Assembly: GCA_002401955.1 (NCBI GenBank)
Contig: NVUQ01000025.1
Span: forward strand, 1 to 45,622
Direction: 5' to 3'
From: Flavobacteriales bacterium
GTDB lineage: Bacteria > Bacteroidota > Bacteroidia > Flavobacteriales_E > Vicingaceae
Length of the DNA: 45,622 nucleotides
Part shown: piece by piece, positions 1-7,869 of the stretch
Layout: every line of letters starts with the position of its first letter
Position numbering within the stretch: the first letter of the stretch is position 1
The notes under the pieces: model-generated
Database searches by the model: none
The model's input: the letters and a program-made list of their open reading frames with translations, nothing else
What the model was told of the DNA's origin: nothing
Program-made: the position numbers and the translations under genes

Positions 1-93
1 GCCTCACCCAAAACTTTTACAAAGTTTTGACCTCTCCGAAAGGAAAGGTGTGTTTGGAAACCCCGAAGCAGAGCTTCGAGGAATTCTCTTGAT
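1..93. repeat. Intergenic hairpin-rich segment at left edge
   Basis: This non-coding stretch holds two clear hairpins: an 8-bp stem AAAACTTT/AAAGTTTT at 10-28, and a 6-bp stem CGAAGC/GCTTCG at 64-78 with a 3-nt loop. The second lies downstream of the minus-strand copper operon's last stop codon and could help end that transcript, but no good U-tract follows. The wording resembles dispersed intergenic repeats common in Bacteroidota; that family link is from memory. Confidence 0.4.
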
Positions 94-180
94 TAAATTT
101 GTATTAGATAGAGCCTTAAAGTATTAAAATAGCAAGGGTAAGTAGCTGGAGATTAATGTAGGCAGAAACTGTTAAAGAAA
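94..180 (+). pseudogene. Decayed copy of the ffh promoter and 5' coding end
   Basis: Positions 104-180 align with codons 9-33 of intact ffh (5347-5422), with several substitutions, single-base indels and two in-frame stops. Just before it, the TAAATTTG box at 94-101 matches the ffh promoter box at 5290-5297. The ~47 bp between box and codon 9, including the start codon, are missing in the copy. Similarity may trail on to about 210, into the stop codon of the minus-strand cytochrome gene. It is a direct repeat of ffh across the whole copper operon. It cannot encode a working product. Confidence 0.85.
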
Positions 181-202
181 GCTTTCGAATGACTATGAAG
201 CA

Positions 203-1216
203 TTAATATTGACCTATGAAATCTGGTCGATTAATAAATGAAGAATCTGTAAGTGATTCAAGAAAATGAATCAAATTTAACCTCTCATTATTCGTGAGTT
301 TAAAACCTCCAATTTTTTCACTTTTTTGAGGGTTATTATTTCCTCCTTTTTCATAATGATTAATTATTTCTTCTAAAGTATTAAAACTTCCATCATGCAT
401 GTACGGTCCAGTTAAATTGATATTTCTTAATGTAGGCACCTTAAATAACGCTCTATCTTCCTCTTTGTTGGTAAGCCTCATTCTTCCAGAATCAGGATAA
501 TTAACATATAATCCATTATTCTGAAATGAATAATCAGTAAAATTAAATCCACTATGACATTCTGAGCATTTTAATCTTTCACTAAAAAATAAATCCTTTC
601 CTTTTTTTTCTGAAGCAGTTAAGGCATTTATTTGATTCTGATAAGTAAATTTATCATAAGGGGAATTACCACTTATTAAAGTTCTTTCAAATGCAGAAAT
701 GGCTCTAGTAATAACAAAAGCATCTGGAGGGCGGTTGTAAGCTTGTTTTGATAACTGAACATAAATAGAATCTTTTTGCATTCTCTGAGCAATTAACGAA
801 AAATGAAAATCAAATTCTTTATGTTCTTGAACAGGTACTATAATTTGTTGTTCAAGAGTTGGCACTCCTCCATCCATTAAAAAATAGGGGCTATAAACAA
901 CATTTGTTAATGTAGGAGAGTTTCTGGCAACTTTCTGACCTCTAATTCCAACGCCCACTTTAAGTCCATCTGTAAAAGCCAATTCAGGTTTATGACAGCT
1001 CGCACATGAAATAGTGGTGTCCCTTGACATAATTTTATCAAAAAACAACCTCCTGCCTAACTCAATTCTAGAATTACTTAATTCATTTTGTTCAGGGATT
1101 TGAGGTTTAGGAAAACCTTTTGGAATTTTCAGTTCATAAACATCTTGTGCCCATCCTATTAAAAGAACGGGCACAAGAATAAGTAGTATTGGTTTAATGT
1201 ATTGTTTTACAAACAT
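203..1216 (-). CDS. MauG/MbnH-type diheme cytochrome c peroxidase-family protein
   Basis: An exported diheme c-type cytochrome of the cytochrome c peroxidase/MauG superfamily. An N-terminal hydrophobic stretch (residues ~8-22) acts as signal or anchor. The two heme-binding CxxCH motifs are CASCH at 71-75 and CSECH at 217-221. A MHDGSF stretch in the second heme domain supplies the usual distal-region residues. At 337 residues it is normal for the family. Its ATG overlaps the stop of the upstream MbnP-like gene by one base, so the two are translationally coupled. In the MbnP/MbnH pairs known elsewhere, the diheme enzyme oxidises a tryptophan of MbnP to kynurenine. That role here is inferred from the neighbour; an ordinary peroxidase cannot be excluded. 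Confidence 0.88.
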   Translation of the reverse strand: MFVKQYIKPILLILVPVLLIGWAQDVYELKIPKGFPKPQIPEQNELSNSRIELGRRLFFDKIMSRDTTISCASCHKPELAFTDGLKVGVGIRGQKVARNSPTLTNVVYSPYFLMDGGVPTLEQQIIVPVQEHKEFDFHFSLIAQRMQKDSIYVQLSKQAYNRPPDAFVITRAISAFERTLISGNSPYDKFTYQNQINALTASEKKGKDLFFSERLKCSECHSGFNFTDYSFQNNGLYVNYPDSGRMRLTNKEEDRALFKVPTLRNINLTGPYMHDGSFNTLEEIINHYEKGGNNNPQKSEKIGGFKLTNNERLNLIHFLESLTDSSFINRPDFIGQY

Positions 1217-2187
1217 TATTTAATGAACATCTTTGTTGTTTCAACATGATTATTATCTCCAATTAATTTAACAATATATAGTCCTTTCGATAACTCTTTG
1301 TTTATAAAATAGTTCCCAGCAGCTGGTAATTGAGTTTCATTAGTAATAATTCTACCATTTAAATCAGTTATTAAGATAGAGGTGTTTTTTGCACCTCCAA
1401 TAGAATAAAAAAGAGTTGGTGCGTAAGAATATTCATAATCTACTATTAATTGATTTACCGAATTAGTATTTGATTTTATCCCTGTTATTGCATTTCCTTC
1501 AAATACAGTTTCTGGATTACTGTTACCAATAAGTTGTCCATTAATAGTTTGTGCACCATGGTTAATTCCAGCAGTAATAAGGTTAATGTTTTTTAACCAA
1601 TCTGCAATATTAACAGTAAGATTTATATTCAAGTCAGTACCATTTAAAATTGCACCTGTTGTAACACCAACTGAAGTTAGAAATTGATCCCCAACAACAT
1701 GGAATTGGAAAATCTTGTTTGGCGTTCCATCTCCATTATCATCAACTTTTCCTTCGATAACTAAAAAACGATAACCTGAAGTCCAACCCCAATGCATTGA
1801 TGGACTTTGATAAGATAATGGATGACCAGCAGGTTGTAAAGTTATATCTGCATGATTTAAAGCATTAGGAACTCCTATGTCAAAAATAATGTCTTCAACA
1901 TTGGTAACATTAATTGACCCTAAAGGGTAATTAGAAATATTTCCACTAACAATTAATATATCATTTGGAGGAGTTGTTTGTTGTGCACCATCATGTTTTA
2001 CATCAATTTCAGAAATATAATATTGAACTCGATTAAATTCTATATTATTTCCTAAAGGATCAATATAGTATTGGCCATAAGCAAAAGGGGTACCGTCATA
2101 CTCATGAATTAAATTTAAGTTTACGTTCGTTTGTGCTACCGAATAAATAGATGTAAATACAAGTAGCGATAGGATTAATTTTTTCAT
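1216..2187 (-). CDS. MbnP-family copper-binding protein with T9SS sorting domain
   Basis: A secreted protein of the MbnP (methanobactin-associated) family. It has a signal peptide (residues 1-19), a beta-rich core to about 240, the family's Trp/His-rich motif MHWGWTSGYRF at 131-141, and a type A T9SS C-terminal domain (~250-323) ending in VETTKMFIK. Known MbnP proteins bind copper through a site that includes a kynurenine made from Trp by the partner MbnH. The diheme gene overlapping its stop codon fits that partnership. The T9SS tail predicts export through the outer membrane and surface attachment or release, whereas the classical protein is periplasmic. No methanobactin precursor gene is seen nearby. 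The family call rests on motif recognition. Confidence 0.8.
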   Translation of the reverse strand: MKKLILSLLVFTSIYSVAQTNVNLNLIHEYDGTPFAYGQYYIDPLGNNIEFNRVQYYISEIDVKHDGAQQTTPPNDILIVSGNISNYPLGSINVTNVEDIIFDIGVPNALNHADITLQPAGHPLSYQSPSMHWGWTSGYRFLVIEGKVDDNGDGTPNKIFQFHVVGDQFLTSVGVTTGAILNGTDLNINLTVNIADWLKNINLITAGINHGAQTINGQLIGNSNPETVFEGNAITGIKSNTNSVNQLIVDYEYSYAPTLFYSIGGAKNTSILITDLNGRIITNETQLPAAGNYFINKELSKGLYIVKLIGDNNHVETTKMFIK

Positions 2188-2197
2188 AATATTAAGT

Positions 2198-3427
2198 TTA
2201 TTGTTTAATTATTTTTTGAGATTCTATTACAGAACCTTTTTGATTTATAAATTGGATAAAATATATTCCGTTAGGAATATCTATAAAATTAATTGTTTCA
2301 TTAGATTGTAAGTTTTGAATAATTTTAATTATAGCACCTTCTACATTATATATATAGGCACTTATTCCTTTTTCACTTTCTTTAAGGTCAATAAAAAGCT
2401 TTTCTTTAACAGGGTTTGGATGGAGTTTAAATTGACTTTCTTGTGTATTAAACTCATTAATTCCTATTGAATTTTGAATAGTAACATTTATATACTGACT
2501 ATTAATAACAACTGCTGAATTTAAATTGAAATAATCAATTTGAATAGAATCCATAAAGTCCGTATTACCTTCTAACAACACACCATATCTTTCACCTGGA
2601 GTAATTAATAAAGTATCCGAAATCTCAACACTAGGCAATGGTCTTCCATCAGAAGAAATAATTTTAGCATTTAATGAACTCGGAAACGTAAACTTGTTGC
2701 CATAATATCCAATGTTAGCTAGCCTTAGGTAGATAACATCATTTGTATTTTCTGATATACTTATTGTTGTATCATTCAATTGTTGCTCAGATTTACCATT
2801 TATTAAAAAGTACTGAGGTTCATAATCAGGAACTTCCATAATCATTATTGCCGCATTGGTATCATGTTCATGATTAAATAATGTATCTGAATGCCAATTA
2901 GTATCCAATTCTGAGGTCATCCATGAATAATCCTTATCATAACTATATCCACCAGTCCAAGTAGTTTTACTACTATCTGCAGGTAATACAATTAACATCC
3001 CATACATTCCTCCTTGTAAATGAATTGGGGTTACAACATGACAATGGTAAATATAAGTTCCTGGATGAGGAGCTATAAATTCATAAGTTTTAGTTTCGTT
3101 ATGATGTACTTGCCATGATAATGATGGGACTCCATCATTTTGTTGATCAACATCTAAACCATGTAAATGGATAGTGTGGGGTGCATTTTGAGATAAATTC
3201 CATAGTTTAAGATTTACAGAATCACCTTCATTGTAATACAATGTTGGTGCAGGTATATTGATGGCTCCACCTATCAGCTTTGTATATCCCATTAAAGAAA
3301 CCAAATTGCCATCGTAAAGTTGATATTGTGGGGAAAGATCAACTTTAGAAATCACTCTATCGATGATAATCTGACCAAATAAAGAGGATGATAATACCAG
3401 ACTAATTATGAAGAATAATTTTTTCAT
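2198..3427 (-). CDS. Multicopper oxidase-like cupredoxin protein with T9SS sorting domain
   Basis: A secreted cupredoxin protein: signal peptide (1-19), a copper-site cupredoxin domain (~35-150), a second beta domain without copper ligands (~190-320), and a T9SS type A tail (~330-409). The first domain carries the signatures of the last domain of multicopper oxidases. PHTIHLHG (H84, H87, H89) has the spacing of the canonical HPxHLHG, and HCHVVTPIH followed by GGM (H128, C129, H130, H136, M141) supplies type-1 copper ligands and two trinuclear-cluster His. The second domain lacks the HxH pairs needed to complete a trinuclear centre. The downstream partner at 3430-4302 has exactly such pairs. 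Substrate unknown. Confidence 0.82.
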   Translation of the reverse strand: MKKLFFIISLVLSSSLFGQIIIDRVISKVDLSPQYQLYDGNLVSLMGYTKLIGGAINIPAPTLYYNEGDSVNLKLWNLSQNAPHTIHLHGLDVDQQNDGVPSLSWQVHHNETKTYEFIAPHPGTYIYHCHVVTPIHLQGGMYGMLIVLPADSSKTTWTGGYSYDKDYSWMTSELDTNWHSDTLFNHEHDTNAAIMIMEVPDYEPQYFLINGKSEQQLNDTTISISENTNDVIYLRLANIGYYGNKFTFPSSLNAKIISSDGRPLPSVEISDTLLITPGERYGVLLEGNTDFMDSIQIDYFNLNSAVVINSQYINVTIQNSIGINEFNTQESQFKLHPNPVKEKLFIDLKESEKGISAYIYNVEGAIIKIIQNLQSNETINFIDIPNGIYFIQFINQKGSVIESQKIIKQ

Positions 3428-3429
3428 AA

Positions 3430-4302
3430 TTATGGCTGTATATTAGTTATTGAAAACATACCATTTGGATAGAAGTTGTTACCTGTAACCGCAATTAGGT
3501 TGTGTTCATGTACAGGGTATTCTCCAGGTTTATCAGGTATTATTTGTAAAACAACAGTTTCCATTGAGTGAATAGGAAAAGTATCTTTAGATCTACCAAC
3601 ATGATTAGGGTACTTGCTAGAAAATTTTATCTCAGCATGGTAACCATGGAAATGAATAGATCTCATGCCTCTTCCTGTGTTCGAAATATAAACCAAAATA
3701 GTATCACCAACGTTTCCAACTATATTTATTTGAGGATCTGTAATTATATCTGGATGACTTAAGCCATTAATGGTAAAAAAGTCGGGTTGATAATTATTCC
3801 AAACAACACTACCTCCAGTAGTAAGAGTTGTATTCCACACAGATTGATGCTCTTTTGTATTCCAAAAGAAACTTGCATGGTTATGATCCTTAACAACAAT
3901 TGAACCTGCTAATCCTAAGTAAGAATAAACAGGGAAATTTGTAGCATCATAAAAGAGATATAAACCAGCAGTATTAAATTGGTGCAACACATTTATTGAG
4001 TCTCCTGCCAGAATCGAATTATTAGTACTAACAATACCTTTAATATCAAATATATGGGTTATAGTATCTGTATTATGCACCCATAAATTTAAGCTGTCTC
4101 CAACATTTAATTCTATAATCGCATTTTTTTGAGAAAATGAATTATTTAAATTAAACGTAAAGTAAGGTATTTTCCCTCCATTTACGGTTTGCAGAGAATC
4201 TCCAATTATATAAAGCGAATTACTAACAGTATTCGCCTTTAGTTCATATAAAGAAGCAACAATTAAATAAGTGCAAAAAAATATTTTAAATAGATTTTTC
4301 AC
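3430..4302 (-). CDS. Two-domain cupredoxin protein with T2/T3-type His pairs only
   Basis: An exported protein with a signal peptide (1-23) and two cupredoxin-like domains (~25-140 and ~150-290). The second contains SIHFHG (H217, H219) and VHEHN (H265, H267). These resemble the HxHG and HxH pairs of the first domain of multicopper oxidases. There is no ligand Cys, so no type-1 copper site, and the first domain has no HxH pair. It lacks a T9SS tail, unlike its neighbours. The ATG overlaps the stop of the preceding gene by one base and its stop lies 2 bp from the next gene, which argues for equimolar production with the 409-residue cupredoxin protein. It could be a nitrite reductase-like relic instead, but the His pattern favours a complementary subunit. 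Confidence 0.78.
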   Translation of the reverse strand: MKNLFKIFFCTYLIVASLYELKANTVSNSLYIIGDSLQTVNGGKIPYFTFNLNNSFSQKNAIIELNVGDSLNLWVHNTDTITHIFDIKGIVSTNNSILAGDSINVLHQFNTAGLYLFYDATNFPVYSYLGLAGSIVVKDHNHASFFWNTKEHQSVWNTTLTTGGSVVWNNYQPDFFTINGLSHPDIITDPQINIVGNVGDTILVYISNTGRGMRSIHFHGYHAEIKFSSKYPNHVGRSKDTFPIHSMETVVLQIIPDKPGEYPVHEHNLIAVTGNNFYPNGMFSITNIQP

Positions 4303-4994
4303 TAATTAACAATTAACTTCTGAGTACTGTATTTATTATCTTCTCCTATTACTTTAGCGATATAAATTCCTGAGGGTAATTCCTCTACATTAATTATGAA
4401 TTTATCAGATTTTATAAACCCTACTGAACGAATTAATTCTCCAGTAATTGAATATAATTCAATCTTTTCAATCAATTTTGTTGATGTAATTGTTGTCCTA
4501 CTTTTTGAAGGGTTAGGAGTAATCTTCGCTTCAAAAGAATTGCTAAGCTCTTGAATACTTATAGTTACTGGATTAATAATCCAAGTTAGCGTATCACCTA
4601 CATTTGGTAAATTCACATCATAAACATAAATGCGGAGCTTCCCACCACCTCCAATTCCAAGCGGATCAGCAGTTAATCTAACATAACCAGTATCTGTTGT
4701 ATTTACCAAATTAGCCTGACTGGCTGTATAGCCTGCTACTGGAATATGGCCTAAACAAGAACCAAATATACATACCATACCATCCCAGCCTGCAGGAAAA
4801 GTATTTTCTACTATCACAAGATCCAATGACAGTGTTCCTCCAGTATTATTTATTTGTTGAATTTTATATTGCCCCGTTGTGTTGTTTGCTAAATATGCAA
4901 TAACGGTATCATTGGGCTGTGTAGTAAATGTTTGAGCATTTATAGAAACGCTTATAGATGCAATTGCCAAACATAATAGTATTGTTTTTTTCAT
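4302..4994 (-). CDS. Secreted beta-sandwich protein with T9SS type A sorting domain
   Basis: First gene of the copper operon. It encodes a signal peptide (1-20), a ~130-residue Ig-like or beta-sandwich domain, and a T9SS type A tail (from ~160, with TPNPSKSRT and a terminal STQKLIVN). The domain has the arrangement GW...C...C (W70, C75, C80) seen in a group of Bacteroidota surface proteins; the two Cys may form a disulfide or bind metal. No enzymatic motif is visible. Its place in one transcript with two cupredoxins, MbnP and the diheme cytochrome suggests a structural or metal-handling partner of the surface complex, but the actual role is unknown. Confidence 0.75.
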   Translation of the reverse strand: MKKTILLCLAIASISVSINAQTFTTQPNDTVIAYLANNTTGQYKIQQINNTGGTLSLDLVIVENTFPAGWDGMVCIFGSCLGHIPVAGYTASQANLVNTTDTGYVRLTADPLGIGGGGKLRIYVYDVNLPNVGDTLTWIINPVTISIQELSNSFEAKITPNPSKSRTTITSTKLIEKIELYSITGELIRSVGFIKSDKFIINVEELPSGIYIAKVIGEDNKYSTQKLIVN

Positions 4995-5082
4995 GTTATA
5001 GTTATTTAGAATTAATAAGGTTTAACTAAGAGGGATGTCTTTAGTTAGAAATTAAAGAGACTAAGCCTTAATTTTATAAGGA

Positions 5083-5090
5083 CAAAGGTA
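5083..5090 (-). promoter_or_regulatory. Predicted -7 box of the copper operon promoter
   Basis: On the minus strand this reads TACCTTTG, a full match to the Bacteroidota -7 consensus TAnnTTTG. It lies about 90 bases upstream of the first operon gene's start. No convincing -33 element was found at the expected spacing, so the promoter may need an activator. Confidence 0.5.
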
Positions 5091-5289
5091 TCGAAATATA
5101 TTTCTTTTATTAAGTTAATAACAACCGAAAGATTAGCTTGTTGGACTCCTATAATTAGGGTGTAGACTTTAGCGTATTATTGATGTGTTCAATTATAAAT
5201 AAATTGAAAAGATAGAACTGCATTAAATAGTTGTTTTTACTCTAAATTATTTCAAAAAATTAAGCTATTAAAAATTCAATTAGAAATGT

Positions 5290-5297
5290 TAAATTTG
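5290..5297 (+). promoter_or_regulatory. Predicted -7 box of the ffh promoter
   Basis: TAAATTTG matches the TAnnTTTG consensus and sits 25 bases before the ffh start codon, giving a short leader. The same box is preserved in the degenerate ffh copy at 94-101, which supports its importance. Confidence 0.6.
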
Positions 5298-5322
5298 TGT
5301 TCAATAAAATTGAAGAAAGAAA

Positions 5323-6651
5323 ATGTTTGATAGTTTATCCGATAAGTTAGATAGAGCCTTTAAAGTATTAAAAGGGCAAGGGCAAGTAACTGAAATTAAT
5401 GTAGCAGAAACTGTTAAAGAAATTCGTAGAGCATTATTAGATGCTGATGTTAGTTACAAGGTAGCGAAACAATTTACCGATACAGTTAAAGAAAAAGCAT
5501 TAGGACAAAATGTAATTAATGCAGTTTCTCCTAACCAGTTAATGGTTAAGATAACTCATGATGAGTTAGCTGAATTAATGGGTGGTGGAGCTTCGGAGAT
5601 TAACATTACAGGAAATCCTGCTGTAATTTTAATAGCTGGTTTACAAGGGTCTGGTAAAACGACTTTCTCTGGAAAATTAGCTTTACATCTTAAAACAAAG
5701 AAAGGTAAAAACCCTTTGTTGGTTGCTGGAGATGTTTACAGGCCAGCAGCAATAGATCAATTGCATGTACTAGGAGAGCAAGTTGGTGTTGAAGTTTGGA
5801 GTGATAAAGAAAACAAGAGCCCAGTAGATATTGCTAAAAAAGCAGTAGCTCATGCAAAAAGTAAAGGACATAACGTTGTAATTATTGATACAGCAGGTCG
5901 TTTGGCTGTGGATGATAAAATGATGACAGAGATTGAGGAGGTTAAGAAAGCTGTTTCTCCTCAAGAAACGTTGTTTGTAGTTGATTCTATGACAGGGCAA
6001 GATGCAGTAAACACTGCAAAGACTTTTAACGACAGGTTAGATTTTGATGGTGTTGTATTAACGAAGTTAGATGGTGATACCAGAGGTGGAGCAGCGTTAT
6101 CAATTCGAAATATTGTAGATAAGCCAATTAAGTTTATCGGTACTGGAGAGAAAATGGAGGCATTAGATGTATTCCATCCAGATAGAATGGCGGATCGTAT
6201 TTTGGGAATGGGTGATGTGGTAAGTTTGGTTGAACGTGCCCAAGAACAGTATGATGAAGAATCTGCAAGAAAATTGCAGAAGAAAATTGCTCAAAACAAG
6301 TTTGATTTTAATGACTTTATGAGTCAGATTGCTCAGATAAAGAAAATGGGTAATGTAAAAGATTTAATGGGTATGATTCCTGGAGTAGGGAAAGCAATGA
6401 AAAATATGGAAGTAGATGATGATGCCTTTAAAGGAATAGAAGCCATTATTCAATCAATGACTCCACACGAGCGTGAAAATCCAAAAGTATTAAACGGGAG
6501 TAGAAGAAAAAGATTAGCTACTGGAAGTGGAACATCAATACAGGATGTAAACAAGTTGATTAAACAATTTGATCAAACCAGTAAAATGATGCGAATGATG
6601 GGTGATAAGAAAAAGATGGCTAAGATGATGCAAAATATGCCTAAAAGGTAA
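5323..6651 (+). CDS. ffh: Signal recognition particle protein Ffh
   Basis: The GTPase subunit of the signal recognition particle, which binds signal sequences of nascent membrane and exported proteins and, with 4.5S RNA, delivers ribosomes to FtsY. Visible in order: the N domain (1-95), the G domain with P-loop GLQGSGKTT at 106-114, then DTAGR and TKLDGDTRGG, and the methionine-rich M domain ending MMRMMGDKKKMAKMMQNM. At 442 residues it is full length. The 4.5S RNA gene is not in the window. The start codon lies 25 bases after a TAnnTTTG box. A decayed duplicate of the promoter and codons 9-33 lies 5.2 kb upstream (94-180), beyond the copper operon. Confidence 0.97.
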   Translation: MFDSLSDKLDRAFKVLKGQGQVTEINVAETVKEIRRALLDADVSYKVAKQFTDTVKEKALGQNVINAVSPNQLMVKITHDELAELMGGGASEINITGNPAVILIAGLQGSGKTTFSGKLALHLKTKKGKNPLLVAGDVYRPAAIDQLHVLGEQVGVEVWSDKENKSPVDIAKKAVAHAKSKGHNVVIIDTAGRLAVDDKMMTEIEEVKKAVSPQETLFVVDSMTGQDAVNTAKTFNDRLDFDGVVLTKLDGDTRGGAALSIRNIVDKPIKFIGTGEKMEALDVFHPDRMADRILGMGDVVSLVERAQEQYDEESARKLQKKIAQNKFDFNDFMSQIAQIKKMGNVKDLMGMIPGVGKAMKNMEVDDDAFKGIEAIIQSMTPHERENPKVLNGSRRKRLATGSGTSIQDVNKLIKQFDQTSKMMRMMGDKKKMAKMMQNMPKR

Positions 6652-6663
6652 TTGTTAAACGAG

Positions 6664-6766
6664 TGTCATTCCGATTGGATTCCGACTTTTGTCGGAAGAA
6701 ACAGAGGAATCTTTTGAAATAAGTATTACTAAATCAAAAGATACCTCCGCTTCGGTCGGTATGACA
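6664..6766. repeat. Palindromic GTCATTC intergenic repeat between ffh and folD
   Basis: The outer ends read TGTCAT...ATGACA. Inside are a perfect hairpin TTCCGAC-TTTT-GTCGGAA (6680-6697) and a 14-bp inverted repeat with one mismatch, GAGGAATCTTTTGA against TCAAAAGATACCTC. It is a member of the dispersed GTCATTC...GAATGAC type repeats seen at several places in this window. It may fold in the ffh transcript, but no U-tract follows. Confidence 0.7.
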
Positions 6767-6781
6767 AAACATTATTAAACT

Positions 6782-7660
6782 ATGGAACCAACAATAGTAA
6801 GCGGAAAAGAAGTTTCAAATAAGATTAAAGATGAAATAGCTTTAGAAGTTGAACAAATAAGAGCTAATGGAGGTAAAACACCTCATTTAGCTGCTGTTTT
6901 AGTTGGTAATGATGGTGCAAGTAAAACTTATGTAAATGCAAAAGTAAAAGCTTGCGAAAGAGTTGGTTTTGGGTCCACTTTAGTGAGATTAGATAGCGAT
7001 ATTAGTGAAGCGGATTTAATAGCAGAAATAGATAAATTGAACAAAAATGATGAAATTGATGGTTATATTGTTCAGTTGCCATTACCAAGCCATATAGATG
7101 AGCAAAAAGTAACTGAGGCCATTGCACCAGAAAAAGATGTGGATGGTTTTCACCCTATGAGTTTAGGGAAAATGCTGTTGCACTTACCGAGTTTTTTACC
7201 AGCAACACCAGCAGGAATAGTAGAAATGCTAAGACATTATAATATTCCAACAGAAGGAAAAAATTGTGTTGTTTTAGGTAGAAGCCACATTGTTGGTTCG
7301 CCTATGAGCGTATTAATGGCTCGTAAAGATTACCCAGGTAACTGTACAGTTACTTTAGCACATAGTAGAACTCAAAATTTAAAGGAAGTAACTGCTTCTG
7401 CAGATATTTTAATTGTTGCTATTGGAAAACCAGAATTTGTTACCGCAGATATGGTTAAAGAAGGTGCCACAGTAATTGATGTGGGTATCCACAGAATTGA
7501 AGACAGCTCTAAAAAATCTGGTTTTAGATTATTAGGTGATGTTAAATTTGATGAGGTGGCACCTAAATGTGCTTTTATTTCTCCAGTTCCTGGTGGAGTA
7601 GGACCAATGACAATTGCTTCTTTGTTAAAAAATACATTGTTGGCGGTTCAGCTAAAGTAA
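6782..7660 (+). CDS. folD: Bifunctional methylenetetrahydrofolate dehydrogenase/cyclohydrolase FolD
   Basis: Cytosolic enzyme of one-carbon metabolism. It oxidises 5,10-methylene-THF to methenyl-THF with NAD(P) and hydrolyses that to 10-formyl-THF. The Tyr50/Lys54 catalytic pair (YVNAK, same spacing as the E. coli enzyme), the [10 protein letters not shown] stretch, the nucleotide-binding GRSHIVGSP motif and the C-terminal PGGVGPMT signature are all present. At 292 residues it is normal length. It follows ffh in the same direction, separated by a palindromic repeat, so co-transcription is uncertain. A truncated in-frame copy of its last ~30 codons lies 2.4 kb downstream at 10073-10165, beyond a histidine kinase gene. 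Confidence 0.97.
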   Translation: MEPTIVSGKEVSNKIKDEIALEVEQIRANGGKTPHLAAVLVGNDGASKTYVNAKVKACERVGFGSTLVRLDSDISEADLIAEIDKLNKNDEIDGYIVQLPLPSHIDEQKVTEAIAPEKDVDGFHPMSLGKMLLHLPSFLPATPAGIVEMLRHYNIPTEGKNCVVLGRSHIVGSPMSVLMARKDYPGNCTVTLAHSRTQNLKEVTASADILIVAIGKPEFVTADMVKEGATVIDVGIHRIEDSSKKSGFRLLGDVKFDEVAPKCAFISPVPGGVGPMTIASLLKNTLLAVQLK

Positions 7661-7769
7661 TTTCATTTTAGGAAATCAATTCCCAAATTAAAAGATTTTT
7701 TCAAAAATAAATAAACTTAAACGCCTGTTATTAAGCACATTGTATGTTGCGGTATGTTTTAGGTATAAA

Positions 7770-7852
7770 TATTTTCATAAAAACAATTGTTATGAAAATA
7801 ATATCTGAAACAGCTTAAAACACTTTTTATTCACTAAGTTTATTAACTTAGT
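7770..7852. promoter_or_regulatory. Two perfect inverted repeats upstream of the first histidine kinase
   Basis: There is an 11-bp perfect stem TATTTTCATAA/TTATGAAAATA (7770-7800, 9-nt loop), and an 8-bp perfect stem ACTAAGTT/AACTTAGT with a TATT loop (7833-7852). The second ends 17 bases before the kinase start codon. They could be operators, leader hairpins limiting translation, or a weak folD terminator. No T-run follows either. Confidence 0.5.
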
Positions 7853-7869
7853 AGACAACCCCGATTGCT

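Larger units (their letters stand above)
4995..5322. other. Divergent intergenic region between copper operon and ffh
   Basis: No gene is seen in these 328 bases. They hold the minus-strand promoter box at 5083-5090, the ffh promoter box at 5290-5297, and an inverted repeat TAACTAA/TTAGTTA (5023-5029 and 5041-5047) inside the operon's predicted leader, which could be an operator or a leader hairpin. Confidence 0.6.

Noticed and set aside
3568..3762. Plus-strand open frame of 64 codons inside the cupredoxin gene
   Set aside because: It lies wholly inside a well-supported minus-strand gene with copper-binding motifs and has no recognisable product.
203..4994. Methanobactin biosynthesis locus
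   Set aside because: No mbnB/mbnC-like genes or short Cys-containing precursor peptide are visible; only the MbnP/MbnH families are present.
5000..5322. 4.5S RNA gene upstream of ffh
   Set aside because: The region shows no GGAA-type tetraloop hairpin typical of SRP RNA; it is AT-rich promoter sequence.
6652..6781. Riboswitch (for example THF-type) upstream of folD
   Set aside because: The structure is explained by the dispersed GTCATTC palindromic repeat, which recurs before and after unrelated genes.
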